From positions 62,001 to 126,000 of the forward strand of contig NZ_JAFBDT010000002.1 in assembly GCF_016908355.1 (NCBI RefSeq): a stretch of 64,000 nucleotides of DNA. The letters are read 5' to 3'. The notes under the pieces are model-generated. The model searched no databases and had not been told where the DNA came from. It was given only the letters and a program-made list of their open reading frames with translations. Every line of letters starts with the position of its first letter. The stretch's first letter is position 1. This DNA is from Fusibacter tunisiensis. Its GTDB lineage: Bacteria > Bacillota > Clostridia > Peptostreptococcales > Acidaminobacteraceae. Positions 28,341 through 37,688 of the stretch are shown one piece after another. The translations under genes were made by a program, and so were the position numbers.

Positions 28341-30287
28341 TCAACCCTTTACATCAAACACCCTCATCCAAGTTTCTACTACGATAAATTTAAATCTAAA
28401 ATCATGGTTAGTCTTTTTGTCAAATATCTCACGTACATAATCTATATTGAAATACTTAGTACTTCGTGGATTATCTAGTAAAGTTTCTTTAAAGTAATCA
28501 TTAAGTTCGTCAAGCCATTTTTTTTGAGGAACACTAAACCCTAATTTATTTTTTCTATATGTCACTTCTTTAGGCATCTTATCTTCCATGTACTTTCTTA
28601 AAACAGCTTTCGTCCACCCATCCTTTAGTTTGTACTTATTTGGAATAGAAGCTGCTGTTTCAACAAAAGTATGGTCTAAAAAAGGAACTCTGGCTTCTAT
28701 AGAGTGCGCCATAGAATTACGATCTTCATAACGAAGTAAATGACCAATTGCTCTTGCTAACTCATTTTTTTGAACTTCTTCAATGGATTTAAATTCAAGC
28801 ATATCATCTACAATATTTTGAGTTTTGTACTGAGCACTAAAATTAGAATTTAAGAACTTAGATGTTTTATAGGTGAGGCGTTTCTTTCGAATATTTTTAT
28901 TATTAAAGTAGATAAAGTAACCAAATAAGTCTTTAAGCGTTAACCTTGAATTCTTTGAAGATAAAGCAAACTCCTTAGCGAATCTCTTAAATTCAAACTT
29001 GGATAGCATCGTTTTTAGATGATAAGCATAAAATCTTTCATACCCTAATAAAGTCTCATCTCCACCTTGGCCATCAAGTAGTACTTTAACATTATTGGTT
29101 TTTACTCGTTCCATGACACACCATCCAGCAAAGATGCTTAAGCTTCCAAAAGGTTCTTCTTGATGCCAAACAAGTTTTTCAAAGTCCTCTTTGAGCTTTT
29201 TCTCACTCGGTTTAACTTTAAAATTACTACAACCCGATTCTTTTACTATCATATCACTATAATATCTTTCATCAACTTCTTTTGAATCATCGTAACATGC
29301 TGTAAATGTATTGAAATTACTCACATTATAACCTTGTTTTTTTAATTGATTAGTGGCTATAGACACAACACTTGAAGAATCCAGTCCACCGCTTAGACAA
29401 CTGCCAACTTCAACATCACTTCTAAGTCTCAATGAGATGCTTTTTTCTAATTGATTCCCAATAGATTCAGCAGATCTCTCAAAACTTGTTGTTATATTAT
29501 TAATTCGATTATCTAGATCCCAATACTTATATTTATTAATGCTTAGCGTGCTAGTATTTTCTTCTAATTGAATTATCATATTATAGCCGCCTTGCAAAGT
29601 AAACACATTTTCAAAAAAGGTCTCATCAGAATGATCATGTATTCCATAAAATAAAAATGTGAATAGTGTTTTTTCGTTTACCCTAGGCTCTAGTCCATAT
29701 TCAAATAATTGTTTAATTTCAGATCCAAAGACTATCTTTTCATTATCCTTGTAATAATAAAAAGGCTTTTCACCTAATCTATCTCTGGAACAAAATAGTA
29801 GTTTTTTTGCCTTATCCCATATTGCAAAAGACCACATCCCATTAAATTGCTTTACGCATTCTTCACCCCAATGAAGATATGCATTAATTAATACTTCTGT
29901 ATCTCCTTCAGTTTTAAAATAGTACCCTTCTCTTTTTAACTCTTCTCGAATTTCAATATAATTATAAATTTCACCATTGTATGTTATCACTATGTTTGAA
30001 CTACACATAGGTTGATGCCCTTTGGAAGAAGTATCTATAATACTTAAACGCCTATGTGCTAATGCCAAATTGTAATTAGAATCTACAATATTATCAATCG
30101 AGTAACCTAATTCCTCTTTTATTTCTGCTAGAGTATCGTTTCCAAAAGCAAATATTTCTTGATCTTCATTATAAAAATAAAATCCTTCATCATCAGGTCC
30201 TCTATGTTTAATAACATCCGACATTTTCTTAAATCTGTTAATATATAAAGATTTATCTAAATTTAAAACTCCAGCAATTCCACACAT
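28341..30287 (-). CDS. asnB: Asparagine synthetase B (glutamine-hydrolysing)
   Basis: Residue 1-2 MC gives the N-terminal nucleophile Cys2 of the class II glutaminase domain (CGIAGV, HRGPDDEG, LAHRRLSI, YNGEIYN). The synthetase domain carries the PP-loop SGGLDSSSV and DGQGGDE, and the C-terminal VPFLDHTFVE. At 648 residues it is full length. AsnB-type enzymes occur in many surface-polysaccharide operons, where they may amidate uronic-acid residues; that role would fit the uronate-type sugar suggested by the WbpA-like gene in this operon. Confidence 0.92.
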   Translation of the reverse strand: MCGIAGVLNLDKSLYINRFKKMSDVIKHRGPDDEGFYFYNEDQEIFAFGNDTLAEIKEELGYSIDNIVDSNYNLALAHRRLSIIDTSSKGHQPMCSSNIVITYNGEIYNYIEIREELKREGYYFKTEGDTEVLINAYLHWGEECVKQFNGMWSFAIWDKAKKLLFCSRDRLGEKPFYYYKDNEKIVFGSEIKQLFEYGLEPRVNEKTLFTFLFYGIHDHSDETFFENVFTLQGGYNMIIQLEENTSTLSINKYKYWDLDNRINNITTSFERSAESIGNQLEKSISLRLRSDVEVGSCLSGGLDSSSVVSIATNQLKKQGYNVSNFNTFTACYDDSKEVDERYYSDMIVKESGCSNFKVKPSEKKLKEDFEKLVWHQEEPFGSLSIFAGWCVMERVKTNNVKVLLDGQGGDETLLGYERFYAYHLKTMLSKFEFKRFAKEFALSSKNSRLTLKDLFGYFIYFNNKNIRKKRLTYKTSKFLNSNFSAQYKTQNIVDDMLEFKSIEEVQKNELARAIGHLLRYEDRNSMAHSIEARVPFLDHTFVETAASIPNKYKLKDGWTKAVLRKYMEDKMPKEVTYRKNKLGFSVPQKKWLDELNDYFKETLLDNPRSTKYFNIDYVREIFDKKTNHDFRFKFIVVETWMRVFDVKG

Positions 30288-30357
30288 TTTATCACCTCAT
30301 AAATTTATTAAACTTAATCTTTTATTTTAGTTCTAGTAAATAAGCAAACACATATAA

Positions 30358-31617
30358 TTAATCACCCATATTATTTGAGTACAAAAACAATATCACTATC
30401 AAAAATAATAGTCCTCCCGTAAGTAATGTAGTTAAAAAAGCTCCATCATTTAATGCCAATATTGAGAACAGTGATAATCCTACTACTAACTCTTTTCCTA
30501 CTTTAACACTTAAAGAATCTATTGTTTTTAGAACAAAAACAAATAATATAGATATAATAAACATTCCAAAATAGCCCATGTTAGCATATGCATCTGCTAA
30601 GTAACCTGTATTAGTCCACATATCTGGGCTGTTATAGTAAACCTCCCCTATCAAATTCGCAATATTTACATCATACGGATAAGTTATCCCAAATATATTT
30701 CCAAGGATACCTAAAGAAAAATACATATAAGGGTTGCTCGAAAAAAAATCATAATAAGAAAATTTTATATGTGCAGGAACAAGAAGAAAGCGCCGTATAA
30801 ATATAGAAGGTATTAGTAATGATTTGGATACAAAATAGTGTATTAGTATAATAAAAGAAACACTTGATGCTAATGCAGTAGATAATTTGAAAAAATCTAC
30901 TTTTTTCAAAAGCCAACAAACAATTATTATAGCTACTGGTATAAATAAGAATGCCTTGTGCGCTGTAATCATATATATAACAATTTGTAAAGCAATTGAA
31001 ACTGCTAAAAATTTTTTTGATCCTTTTAAATAAGCTATCGTAATTAAAAAAGGATTAATTACTTTTGCTTGCCAAGGCACTAAATAGTTCATTAAAAATG
31101 GGTAAGTTACAACACTTCTAACATCATAAACATTGAGGATGTTCATTGTGCTTAAGGACGGTAATCCATTTGCACGAAACATTGAAGTATATACAAATAT
31201 AGTAATGCTAACTATTATTAAATATAGTAACCTTTTGGAATTTTTTATTCTAACAATTTTAATATTGGGAATTAATTTTATTAAAATGCATTGCAATAAA
31301 AGAGCAAGTACATTTGCTAACATAAATCCGTTTGGTTTATTCATAAATGCATATATAGTAAGCATAGGAATAAACATTATAATTAAGTGTAGCTGCAAAA
31401 ATATTGAAGAGGGTTTATTTTGATCTTTAGGAATAAATACAAATAAAATCACAAAAATAAATAGACTCGATAAATACTTATATGCATTATAATCTAAACT
31501 AAAACCCATATACTCGTAGTACTTATGAATAAAAAAAACATAAAAAATATCTATTATTATTTTATAAATAAGCAAGGAAAAAAAAGCTACAATACTTCTC
31601 TTCTTTATAATTAACAT
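30358..31617 (-). CDS. Polytopic membrane protein, probable Wzy-type polymerase
   Basis: A 419-residue, very A+T-rich gene encoding some 11-12 hydrophobic helices with few conserved residues, and one larger external loop (about 260-330, rich in Tyr and Asn). The layout and place between a glycosyltransferase and AsnB match the poorly conserved oligosaccharide repeat-unit polymerases. There is no motif that proves polymerase over ligase or acyltransferase. Confidence 0.65.
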   Translation of the reverse strand: MLIIKKRSIVAFFSLLIYKIIIDIFYVFFIHKYYEYMGFSLDYNAYKYLSSLFIFVILFVFIPKDQNKPSSIFLQLHLIIMFIPMLTIYAFMNKPNGFMLANVLALLLQCILIKLIPNIKIVRIKNSKRLLYLIIVSITIFVYTSMFRANGLPSLSTMNILNVYDVRSVVTYPFLMNYLVPWQAKVINPFLITIAYLKGSKKFLAVSIALQIVIYMITAHKAFLFIPVAIIIVCWLLKKVDFFKLSTALASSVSFIILIHYFVSKSLLIPSIFIRRFLLVPAHIKFSYYDFFSSNPYMYFSLGILGNIFGITYPYDVNIANLIGEVYYNSPDMWTNTGYLADAYANMGYFGMFIISILFVFVLKTIDSLSVKVGKELVVGLSLFSILALNDGAFLTTLLTGGLLFLIVILFLYSNNMGD

Positions 31618-31634
31618 ATTTCTTCACCATATTT

Positions 31635-32738
31635 CTATAAAGTATCATTATATATATTTTCTAAATTTTTAACAACTTCTTCCCAACTATAGCTAAATTG
31701 AATTTTTTCTATGTTTTTAATTTTTTCTCTAAGAACTTGTCTATTAGCATTTATATATGATACTAAGTCTTTAATTTCTTCTACACTCTCGCCATCAACT
31801 GCAAAACCTATATCATGTTCACTAATGAAACCTTCTAATACCGATCCTTTAGTTACAATTACAGGAGTTTTGGTAATAATTGCTTCAAAAAATTTAACCG
31901 GGTAACCAATCATATGCTGTGGATTATCCTTAGAGTAAACTATATAACTTATATCAGTATCGCTATATAGCCTTGAAGATTCTTTAGGATTATATCGTCC
32001 TGTAATCTTTGTATTAACATAATTTTCTTTTATTGAGTTTAATTTATTAAAGGCTCGGCCATCACCATGGATTGAGATAAATACATTTTCTAAACTATTA
32101 CAAGCTTCCATAAGATTCTTAAGTTCATCAAATTGTCTAACCACACCAATATATGAAATGTTTAAAGTTGAATTTTTACTCTTTTTAACGCCTAAATAAT
32201 CAGTTGTATTCGGATAATTAGGTAAGTATATCGATTTTGACTTTAATTTATCATTCAAATGTCTAATCTGCACTTCATTAACATAAATTATTGCATCTGA
32301 TTTGTTTTGAAGATAATTAACAATAATTCTAATTATTTCTTTGTACTTAAGCTTTTCTTTTTGCATTTCATAAAATTCATGCATATCAAAAATTAGTCTA
32401 GATTTTTTTGATTTTACAGAATAGCCTGCTATCGCACCATCTAAATCATGACAATGAAGATAGTTAAACTCAATTTTGCTTAAATATTTTTTTATTTCTA
32501 GTATAAACTTAAAATATGATCTTATTTGACGTATCCCCGTTCCACACTTTGCATATGGGAAAAACCTTCTTACTTTTACACCATCTATCTTATCAGTCGG
32601 GCTATTAATATAATCATTTTCCCTATCCCAACATAAAACTTCAACATCAAATCCTCTATCAACCAAATATTTAGCCTCTTTATGGACTCTTATATCTGGA
32701 TCATATCTATTAGTAACAATCATTATTACTTTTTTCAT
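31635..32738 (-). CDS. Glycosyltransferase family 4 protein
   Basis: A 367-residue GT-B fold enzyme. N-terminal VTNRYDPDIRVHKEAKYL is typical of GT4; a Rossmann C-half follows, with SYIGVVRQFDELKNLMEA, FISIHGDG and PVKFFEAIITKTPVIVTKGS, the donor-binding region with its conserved Glu. It should add one sugar to the lipid-linked repeat unit on the cytoplasmic side. It lies in the same operon as a second GT4 (37689-38954). The specific sugar cannot be read from the sequence. Confidence 0.87.
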   Translation of the reverse strand: MKKVIMIVTNRYDPDIRVHKEAKYLVDRGFDVEVLCWDRENDYINSPTDKIDGVKVRRFFPYAKCGTGIRQIRSYFKFILEIKKYLSKIEFNYLHCHDLDGAIAGYSVKSKKSRLIFDMHEFYEMQKEKLKYKEIIRIIVNYLQNKSDAIIYVNEVQIRHLNDKLKSKSIYLPNYPNTTDYLGVKKSKNSTLNISYIGVVRQFDELKNLMEACNSLENVFISIHGDGRAFNKLNSIKENYVNTKITGRYNPKESSRLYSDTDISYIVYSKDNPQHMIGYPVKFFEAIITKTPVIVTKGSVLEGFISEHDIGFAVDGESVEEIKDLVSYINANRQVLREKIKNIEKIQFSYSWEEVVKNLENIYNDTL

Positions 32739-32778
32739 TCAGCACCATCCTAAAAATATACTCATTACTGCTTCAGTG

Positions 32779-33906
32779 TCAATTCAGTATTTTCAAAATC
32801 GAGTTGCACACCCTAACAATATCCTCTTTACTCAAATATGGATGCATAGGCAAAGAAAGAACCGTATCACAAAGTTCATTAGTTACTTCAAAATCACTAT
32901 CATCATATTCATACTGAGCAAAAGCCCCTTGCTTATGCATAGGCTTTAGATAATAAACCATACTAGGTATACCTTCTTCTAGTAATTTGGCTTGTAAATT
33001 GTCTCTTTCTTCCTTATTTTTCAATTTAATCGTATACTGAGCAAAACTAGCCAAATAACCTTCCGGAATAATTGGTGTTTCTACAATACCTTTTAGTTTT
33101 TCTGTATATAATTGATATATTCTATTAACATCTTCAAGTTCATGCTCAATAAAGGCAGTCAACTTCACATTAAGCACTGCAGCCTGAATAGAATCAAGTC
33201 TTGAGTTAACTCCTATTCTTACGTTATCATACTTATTATCACCTTTACCGTGAACTTTTAATGAGTTAAGAAGTTCAGCTAATTGATCATCATTGGTGAA
33301 AATAGCTCCACCATCCCCATAGCAACCAAGTGGTTTTGCTGGAAAAAATGATGTTGTAGCGGCATCACCAAAACTACATGCTTTCTTTCCTTTTATACTT
33401 CCTCCAAATCCTTGAGCGGCATCTTCCAAAACTTTTAAATTATATTTTTTTGCTATCTTTTCTATCTCTATATGATTTGCAGGTAGTCCAAATAAATCAA
33501 CTGGTATAATTACTTTAGGTGTTAACTTTCCTTCACGTAAAACCTTAATAATCGAACCTTCAAGTTTTTCTGTATCAATATTAAACGTATCTCTATCTAC
33601 GTCTACAAATACTGGTGTAGCCCCTCTAAAGGAAACAATTTCACCAGTTGAAAAGAATGTAAAGTCTGGAACGAAAACAGCATCGCCTTCTTTTATCCCC
33701 CACGCCATAATAAGGAGAGTCATTGCCTCAGTGCCGTTTGCGCATGTAATACAGTGCCTAACGTTGACATAATCAGCTAGTCTTTGCTCCAGCATGTTTA
33801 CTTCTTTGCCCCCAATAAAATTAGTGTTATTTATAACTTCCTGGATAGCTGCATCAATTTCATTCTTATATTTATCATATTGAGCCTTTAAGTCTCTAAA
33901 TTGCAT
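32779..33906 (-). CDS. WbpE/WlbC-like sugar aminotransferase (DegT/DnrJ/EryC1/StrS)
   Basis: I start at ATG 33906; an in-frame GTG at 33915 lies too close to AAAGGTGAG. A PLP enzyme of 375 residues: FRDLKAQYDKYK and GGKEVNMLEQRLADY at the N-terminus, ANGTEAM for phosphate binding, EDAAQGFGG, and the aldimine Lys in SFFPAKPLGCYGDGG. The start sequence resembles WbpE/WlbC, which aminates UDP-3-keto-GlcNAcA at C3. That fits the WbpA- and WbpB-like genes of this operon. The product amine would be the substrate of the acyltransferase encoded just upstream. Confidence 0.87.
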   Translation of the reverse strand: MQFRDLKAQYDKYKNEIDAAIQEVINNTNFIGGKEVNMLEQRLADYVNVRHCITCANGTEAMTLLIMAWGIKEGDAVFVPDFTFFSTGEIVSFRGATPVFVDVDRDTFNIDTEKLEGSIIKVLREGKLTPKVIIPVDLFGLPANHIEIEKIAKKYNLKVLEDAAQGFGGSIKGKKACSFGDAATTSFFPAKPLGCYGDGGAIFTNDDQLAELLNSLKVHGKGDNKYDNVRIGVNSRLDSIQAAVLNVKLTAFIEHELEDVNRIYQLYTEKLKGIVETPIIPEGYLASFAQYTIKLKNKEERDNLQAKLLEEGIPSMVYYLKPMHKQGAFAQYEYDDSDFEVTNELCDTVLSLPMHPYLSKEDIVRVCNSILKILN

Positions 33907-33931
33907 TGCTAACACTCACCTTTCATCTCTA

Positions 33932-34831
33932 CTATCTTATTGATTTAATAAAATCAATAAATCTAGAATGCTCAATAGCAAAATTTCCACTCACAGTTGA
34001 ATTGTCAGGAACACTCCTTGTTACAACAGCACCTAACGTTATTTTGCAATTATTACCAATTGTAATTCCATTAGAGATTGTAGCATTAACTCCAATCCAG
34101 CAATCTTCTCCAATAGTGACTCTACCTGCCAACTTAACTCCTGCAGTTATAAATGTTCTTTCTCCGATGATGTCATCGTGCGCAACATGAATAAAATTAT
34201 CTAATTTTACATATTTGGATAAAATTGTGTCTCCGCCTAATACTCCTCTGTCAACACAACAGTTGTGCTGAATTTCAACGTTATCTTTAATTACAGCTCT
34301 ACCACCCGTTTTTACTGAAATAACTTTTGTTCCATCATTTAAGAATTGAAATCCATTTGTGCCAATTTTGCATCCAGATCTAATAATCACATTATCACCA
34401 ATTATTGAACCTGAATGTATTACTACCCCTGCCTCTATGACTGAGTTCTCTCCAATTACAATGCTATGGTCTTCAATATATGCTCCATCTGATATTACCG
34501 CTGTATCTGCTATTTTATTTTCAAATTTAGCCCAGTAGAATTCATTTTCTACAAGTTTATTATGAATCTCATAAAACTGTAGTTTTGGATCATCAGATAT
34601 AATCAAGCCATATTCATCTGGAATAATTTTTTTGTCGTAAATCTGTTTAGTTGTGATAAGAGCAACAATATTCTTGTTATCTAGTATAGCTTCTAAATAC
34701 TTTTCATCTGAGAAAAAAGCTAATACTCTTTCGTTATTGAATTTTGTAGTTGCCATCCCCAGCGCATTGAATTCAGAATCATTCATAACTTCTAAATTAG
34801 CCATTACTTCCTTAAGTTCAATTATTCTCAT
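33932..34831 (-). CDS. LpxD-like left-handed beta-helix N-acyltransferase
   Basis: A 299-residue protein. Residues about 20-105 resemble the N-terminal uridine-binding domain of LpxD; residues about 110-285 are hexapeptide repeats. The LpxD-like features include CKIGTNGFQFLNDG (compare the GFGFA motif), CCVDRGVL and the His in FIHVAHD that aligns with the catalytic His of LpxD. LpxD moves 3-hydroxyacyl groups to a sugar amine. A Gram-positive cell has no lipid A, and the gene lies between a MaoC hydratase and a WbpE-like aminotransferase. The inferred role is N-acylation of a 3-amino sugar, perhaps with a 3-hydroxyacyl group; acetyl is the alternative. Confidence 0.82.
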   Translation of the reverse strand: MRIIELKEVMANLEVMNDSEFNALGMATTKFNNERVLAFFSDEKYLEAILDNKNIVALITTKQIYDKKIIPDEYGLIISDDPKLQFYEIHNKLVENEFYWAKFENKIADTAVISDGAYIEDHSIVIGENSVIEAGVVIHSGSIIGDNVIIRSGCKIGTNGFQFLNDGTKVISVKTGGRAVIKDNVEIQHNCCVDRGVLGGDTILSKYVKLDNFIHVAHDDIIGERTFITAGVKLAGRVTIGEDCWIGVNATISNGITIGNNCKITLGAVVTRSVPDNSTVSGNFAIEHSRFIDFIKSIR

Positions 34832-34834
34832 ATA

Positions 34835-35260
34835 TTATCCCTTCTTTCGTGGCATAACAGTTGCGACACCTGTTATTACTTCTTCATTATTTTGATTTAT
34901 ACATTTTGTCTTGAGCTTAAGAATATTCTTTTCTTCATTTTTTTCAATAACTTCTACAATCGCATTGATTGTATCTCCAAACTTTACAGGCTTTAAAAAT
35001 CTTAAATCCTGACCTAGATAAATAGTTCCAGGTCCAGGCAATTGAACTCCTAAAACTGCTGATATTAACCCAGCACTTAACAATCCATGTACAATTCTTT
35101 CCCCGAATATTGTTTTCCTTGCTTCTACATCATTTAAATGTGCTGGATTATAGTCACCAGTTATACCCGCAAACAAATAGACATCCGTTTCTGATATAGT
35201 TTTTTGAAATGAGGCACTATCTCCAATATTGATTTGATCTATTGTCTTCCCTTTAACCAT
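34835..35260 (-). CDS. MaoC-type (R)-specific enoyl-CoA hydratase
   Basis: Start is ATG 35260, with GAGGAGG 7 bases before it; the frame extends upstream without a site. The 141-residue single hot-dog domain carries the hydratase-2 motif AGITGDYNPAHLND with the catalytic Asp/His pair, and the GERIVHGLLSAGLIS helix. It resembles PhaJ/CrtA-like enzymes that add water to crotonyl-CoA to give (R)-3-hydroxybutyryl-CoA. It is unexpected in a polysaccharide operon; it lies 3 bp before the LpxD-like acyltransferase, suggesting it makes that enzyme's acyl donor. Confidence 0.88.
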   Translation of the reverse strand: MVKGKTIDQINIGDSASFQKTISETDVYLFAGITGDYNPAHLNDVEARKTIFGERIVHGLLSAGLISAVLGVQLPGPGTIYLGQDLRFLKPVKFGDTINAIVEVIEKNEEKNILKLKTKCINQNNEEVITGVATVMPRKKG

Positions 35261-35276
35261 CTCAACGCCTCCTCTT

Positions 35277-36368
35277 TTATATAGATTGCTTATCAAACCT
35301 TCCTTTAAAATCTAAGGTGCTACATTTATCAAGTGGGAGTTTGACACTCTTTCCTTCAGTTGCTGACTTGTAAATTGCAAGAACTAGTTCAAGGGCATTT
35401 CTACCGTCAACAGCAGTTACATAAGGATCTCTATCGCTTTTAATTGCATCAATAACATCTGCATAAAGTGGATTATGCCCGAAGCCATAAACATTTGGTG
35501 GATTCTCATGGTATTTTTCTTTTACTTCTTCTGGATCATCTAAATTATCTGCAAACTGCCACTCTTCAATTAGATTTACAGACTTACCGCCGGCTTTAAC
35601 CGTTCCTTTTTCTCCAAAGATATATAAAGTTTCTTCAAGGTTTTTAGGAAAAATATTAGTAGTACCTTCAATAATGCCATAGCTTCCGTTTGAAAACTTT
35701 ACTAATGCCATTCCTAAATCTTCAGCATCAATAAACCCATGGATTAAATTATCTGTCATACCTACAACTTCAGTAATTTCATCTCCCATCATCCATCTTA
35801 AAAGATCAATGTTATGGATACACTGATTCATGAGAGCCCCACCATCTTGCTCCCATGTACCTCTCCAAGGTGCCTGAGTATAATAGTCTTCGCCTCTGTT
35901 CCATCTAACATGGGCTGTACCGTGCATTAGTTTTCCAAACCTATTAGCTTCAACAGCTTCTCTTATTTTCAGAACAGATTTATTGAATCGATTTTGATGA
36001 CATGCACTTACTTTGATATTTTTTTCATTGGCTTTTTCGATAATCATATCTGCCTCTTCTAAAGAAAGAGCAATAGGCTTTTCTATAATAAGATTAGCTC
36101 CAGCTTCAATACAATCTAATGCAATTTGTCCATGTTTTCCACTTTCCGTACATATTGCTACTAGTTCAGGTTTCTCATTACTAAGCATTTCTTTATAATC
36201 TACATATTTCTTTGTTTCATTTGGCAGATTGAAATCTTGAACAGTAGTATTCATTTTTGATTCGTCTATATCACATAACGCTACAATACCTAGCTTGTTT
36301 TCAAGTGCAGCTGCTATATGATTTGGTGAAATTCTTCCACATCCTATAATCGCATATTTTAAACTCAT
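35277..36368 (-). CDS. Gfo/Idh/MocA oxidoreductase, WbpB/WlbA-like
   Basis: A 363-residue NAD-dependent sugar oxidoreductase: GCGRISPNH (Rossmann), IIEKPIAL with the catalytic Lys, HQNRFNKSV, and MNQCIHNIDLLRWMMGDEI with the His of the active site. The last group is like WlbA/WbpB, which oxidises C3 of UDP-GlcNAcA. It lies directly between the WbpA-like dehydrogenase and the MaoC/LpxD-like pair, in an order consistent with the pathway. Other Gfo/Idh substrates cannot be excluded. Confidence 0.87.
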   Translation of the reverse strand: MSLKYAIIGCGRISPNHIAAALENKLGIVALCDIDESKMNTTVQDFNLPNETKKYVDYKEMLSNEKPELVAICTESGKHGQIALDCIEAGANLIIEKPIALSLEEADMIIEKANEKNIKVSACHQNRFNKSVLKIREAVEANRFGKLMHGTAHVRWNRGEDYYTQAPWRGTWEQDGGALMNQCIHNIDLLRWMMGDEITEVVGMTDNLIHGFIDAEDLGMALVKFSNGSYGIIEGTTNIFPKNLEETLYIFGEKGTVKAGGKSVNLIEEWQFADNLDDPEEVKEKYHENPPNVYGFGHNPLYADVIDAIKSDRDPYVTAVDGRNALELVLAIYKSATEGKSVKLPLDKCSTLDFKGRFDKQSI

Positions 36369-36379
36369 CCTAGTCCTCC

Positions 36380-37687
36380 TTATAGTAACTCGATATTTTC
36401 ACGTGATTCTACTTGCTTCATTGCATTCTTAGTATCAAAGATCGCCTTAGCATGTTTCTGAACAAAATTATAATCAACATTTGTGTGAGCAGTAGTTACA
36501 ATTACAAGGTCTGCACTTTCTATAAGTTCTAAAGTAAGTTCAGGTTCGCCTTTCTTAACTACATCGTGTTCACGGTATTCAGAGACAAATGGGTCATAAT
36601 AAACAACTTCTGCGCCTTCTTTTTCAAGTTCTTCTATCACCCTTATAGCAGGACTTTCTCTGTAATCATCAATATCTTGCTTATATGCTACACCAAGAAC
36701 TAAGATTCTAGCACCATTCATAGCTTTCTTAAATCTATTAAGAATCTTGCTTGATCTCTCTGCGCAGTATTCAGGCATCCTATCGTTTACCATCATTGAA
36801 GACTCAATCATAGATGTATGGAATCCATATTCTCTTGCCTTCCATGATAAATAATATGGGTCTAACGGAATACAATGACCTCCCAGACCAGGTCCGGGAT
36901 AGAATGCTTGGAACCCGTAAGGTTTTGATTTTGCTGCATCTACAACTTCCCAAAAGTTGATGCCCATTTTATTACTTAAAATTGCCAACTCATTAACGAG
37001 TCCAATATTTACATTTCTATAAGTATTTTCTAGGATTTTTTCCATCTCAGCTACAGCAGGCGATGATACTCTGTGAATAGGTGCCTCAAGAATGGCCTCA
37101 TACATTGCTGCAGCGACATCAGTACATTCAGGCGTGATTCCTCCCACTACTTTTGGAGTATTTTTCGTTTTATAAATAAGATTACCTGGATCTACTCTTT
37201 CTGGTGAAAAAGCAAGATGGAAGTCCACTCCACATATCAATCCTGATTTTTCGAGGATAGGCTTCAACAGTTCTTCTGTAGTTCCAGGATATGTAGTTGA
37301 TTCAAGAACAATTAACATATCTTTATGCATGTATGGCACAATACTCTCAGCCGAAGCTTTCACATAGCTGATATCTGGTTGCTGGTATGCATCAAGTGGC
37401 GTAGGCACTGCAATACAAACACAATCAGCAGATGCTACTTGAGCAAAATCCGTTGTAGCAGATAAAAATCCCGACTTAACTATTTCTTCTAGATCCTCAT
37501 TAACAACATCACCAATGTAATTCTTTCCTGCATTGACCATTTCAACTTTTGATTCTTGAACGTCAAATCCAATAGTCTTAAATCCCGCCTTAGCTTTTTC
37601 TACCGCTAAAGGAAGACCTACATAGCCTAATCCTACTACGCCGAGAGTTGCTGTTTTATTCAATATTTTTTCTTTTAAAATACTCAT
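36380..37687 (-). CDS. UDP-N-acetylhexosamine 6-dehydrogenase (WbpA-like)
   Basis: I start at ATG 37687 (GGAGAT 7 bases upstream). 435 residues of the UDP-glucose/GDP-mannose dehydrogenase family: GLGYVGLPLAVE (NAD binding), ESTTYPGTTEE, FSPERVDPGN, and the catalytic Cys in GPGLGGHCIPLDPYYL. The sequence is of the UDP-GlcNAc/ManNAc type rather than the UDP-glucose type. It oxidises C6 to a carboxylate, giving the uronic acid on which the WbpB- and WbpE-like enzymes act. Its start is 3 bp past the stop of the preceding glycosyltransferase gene. Confidence 0.92.
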   Translation of the reverse strand: MSILKEKILNKTATLGVVGLGYVGLPLAVEKAKAGFKTIGFDVQESKVEMVNAGKNYIGDVVNEDLEEIVKSGFLSATTDFAQVASADCVCIAVPTPLDAYQQPDISYVKASAESIVPYMHKDMLIVLESTTYPGTTEELLKPILEKSGLICGVDFHLAFSPERVDPGNLIYKTKNTPKVVGGITPECTDVAAAMYEAILEAPIHRVSSPAVAEMEKILENTYRNVNIGLVNELAILSNKMGINFWEVVDAAKSKPYGFQAFYPGPGLGGHCIPLDPYYLSWKAREYGFHTSMIESSMMVNDRMPEYCAERSSKILNRFKKAMNGARILVLGVAYKQDIDDYRESPAIRVIEELEKEGAEVVYYDPFVSEYREHDVVKKGEPELTLELIESADLVIVTTAHTNVDYNFVQKHAKAIFDTKNAMKQVESRENIELL

Positions 37688-37688
37688 A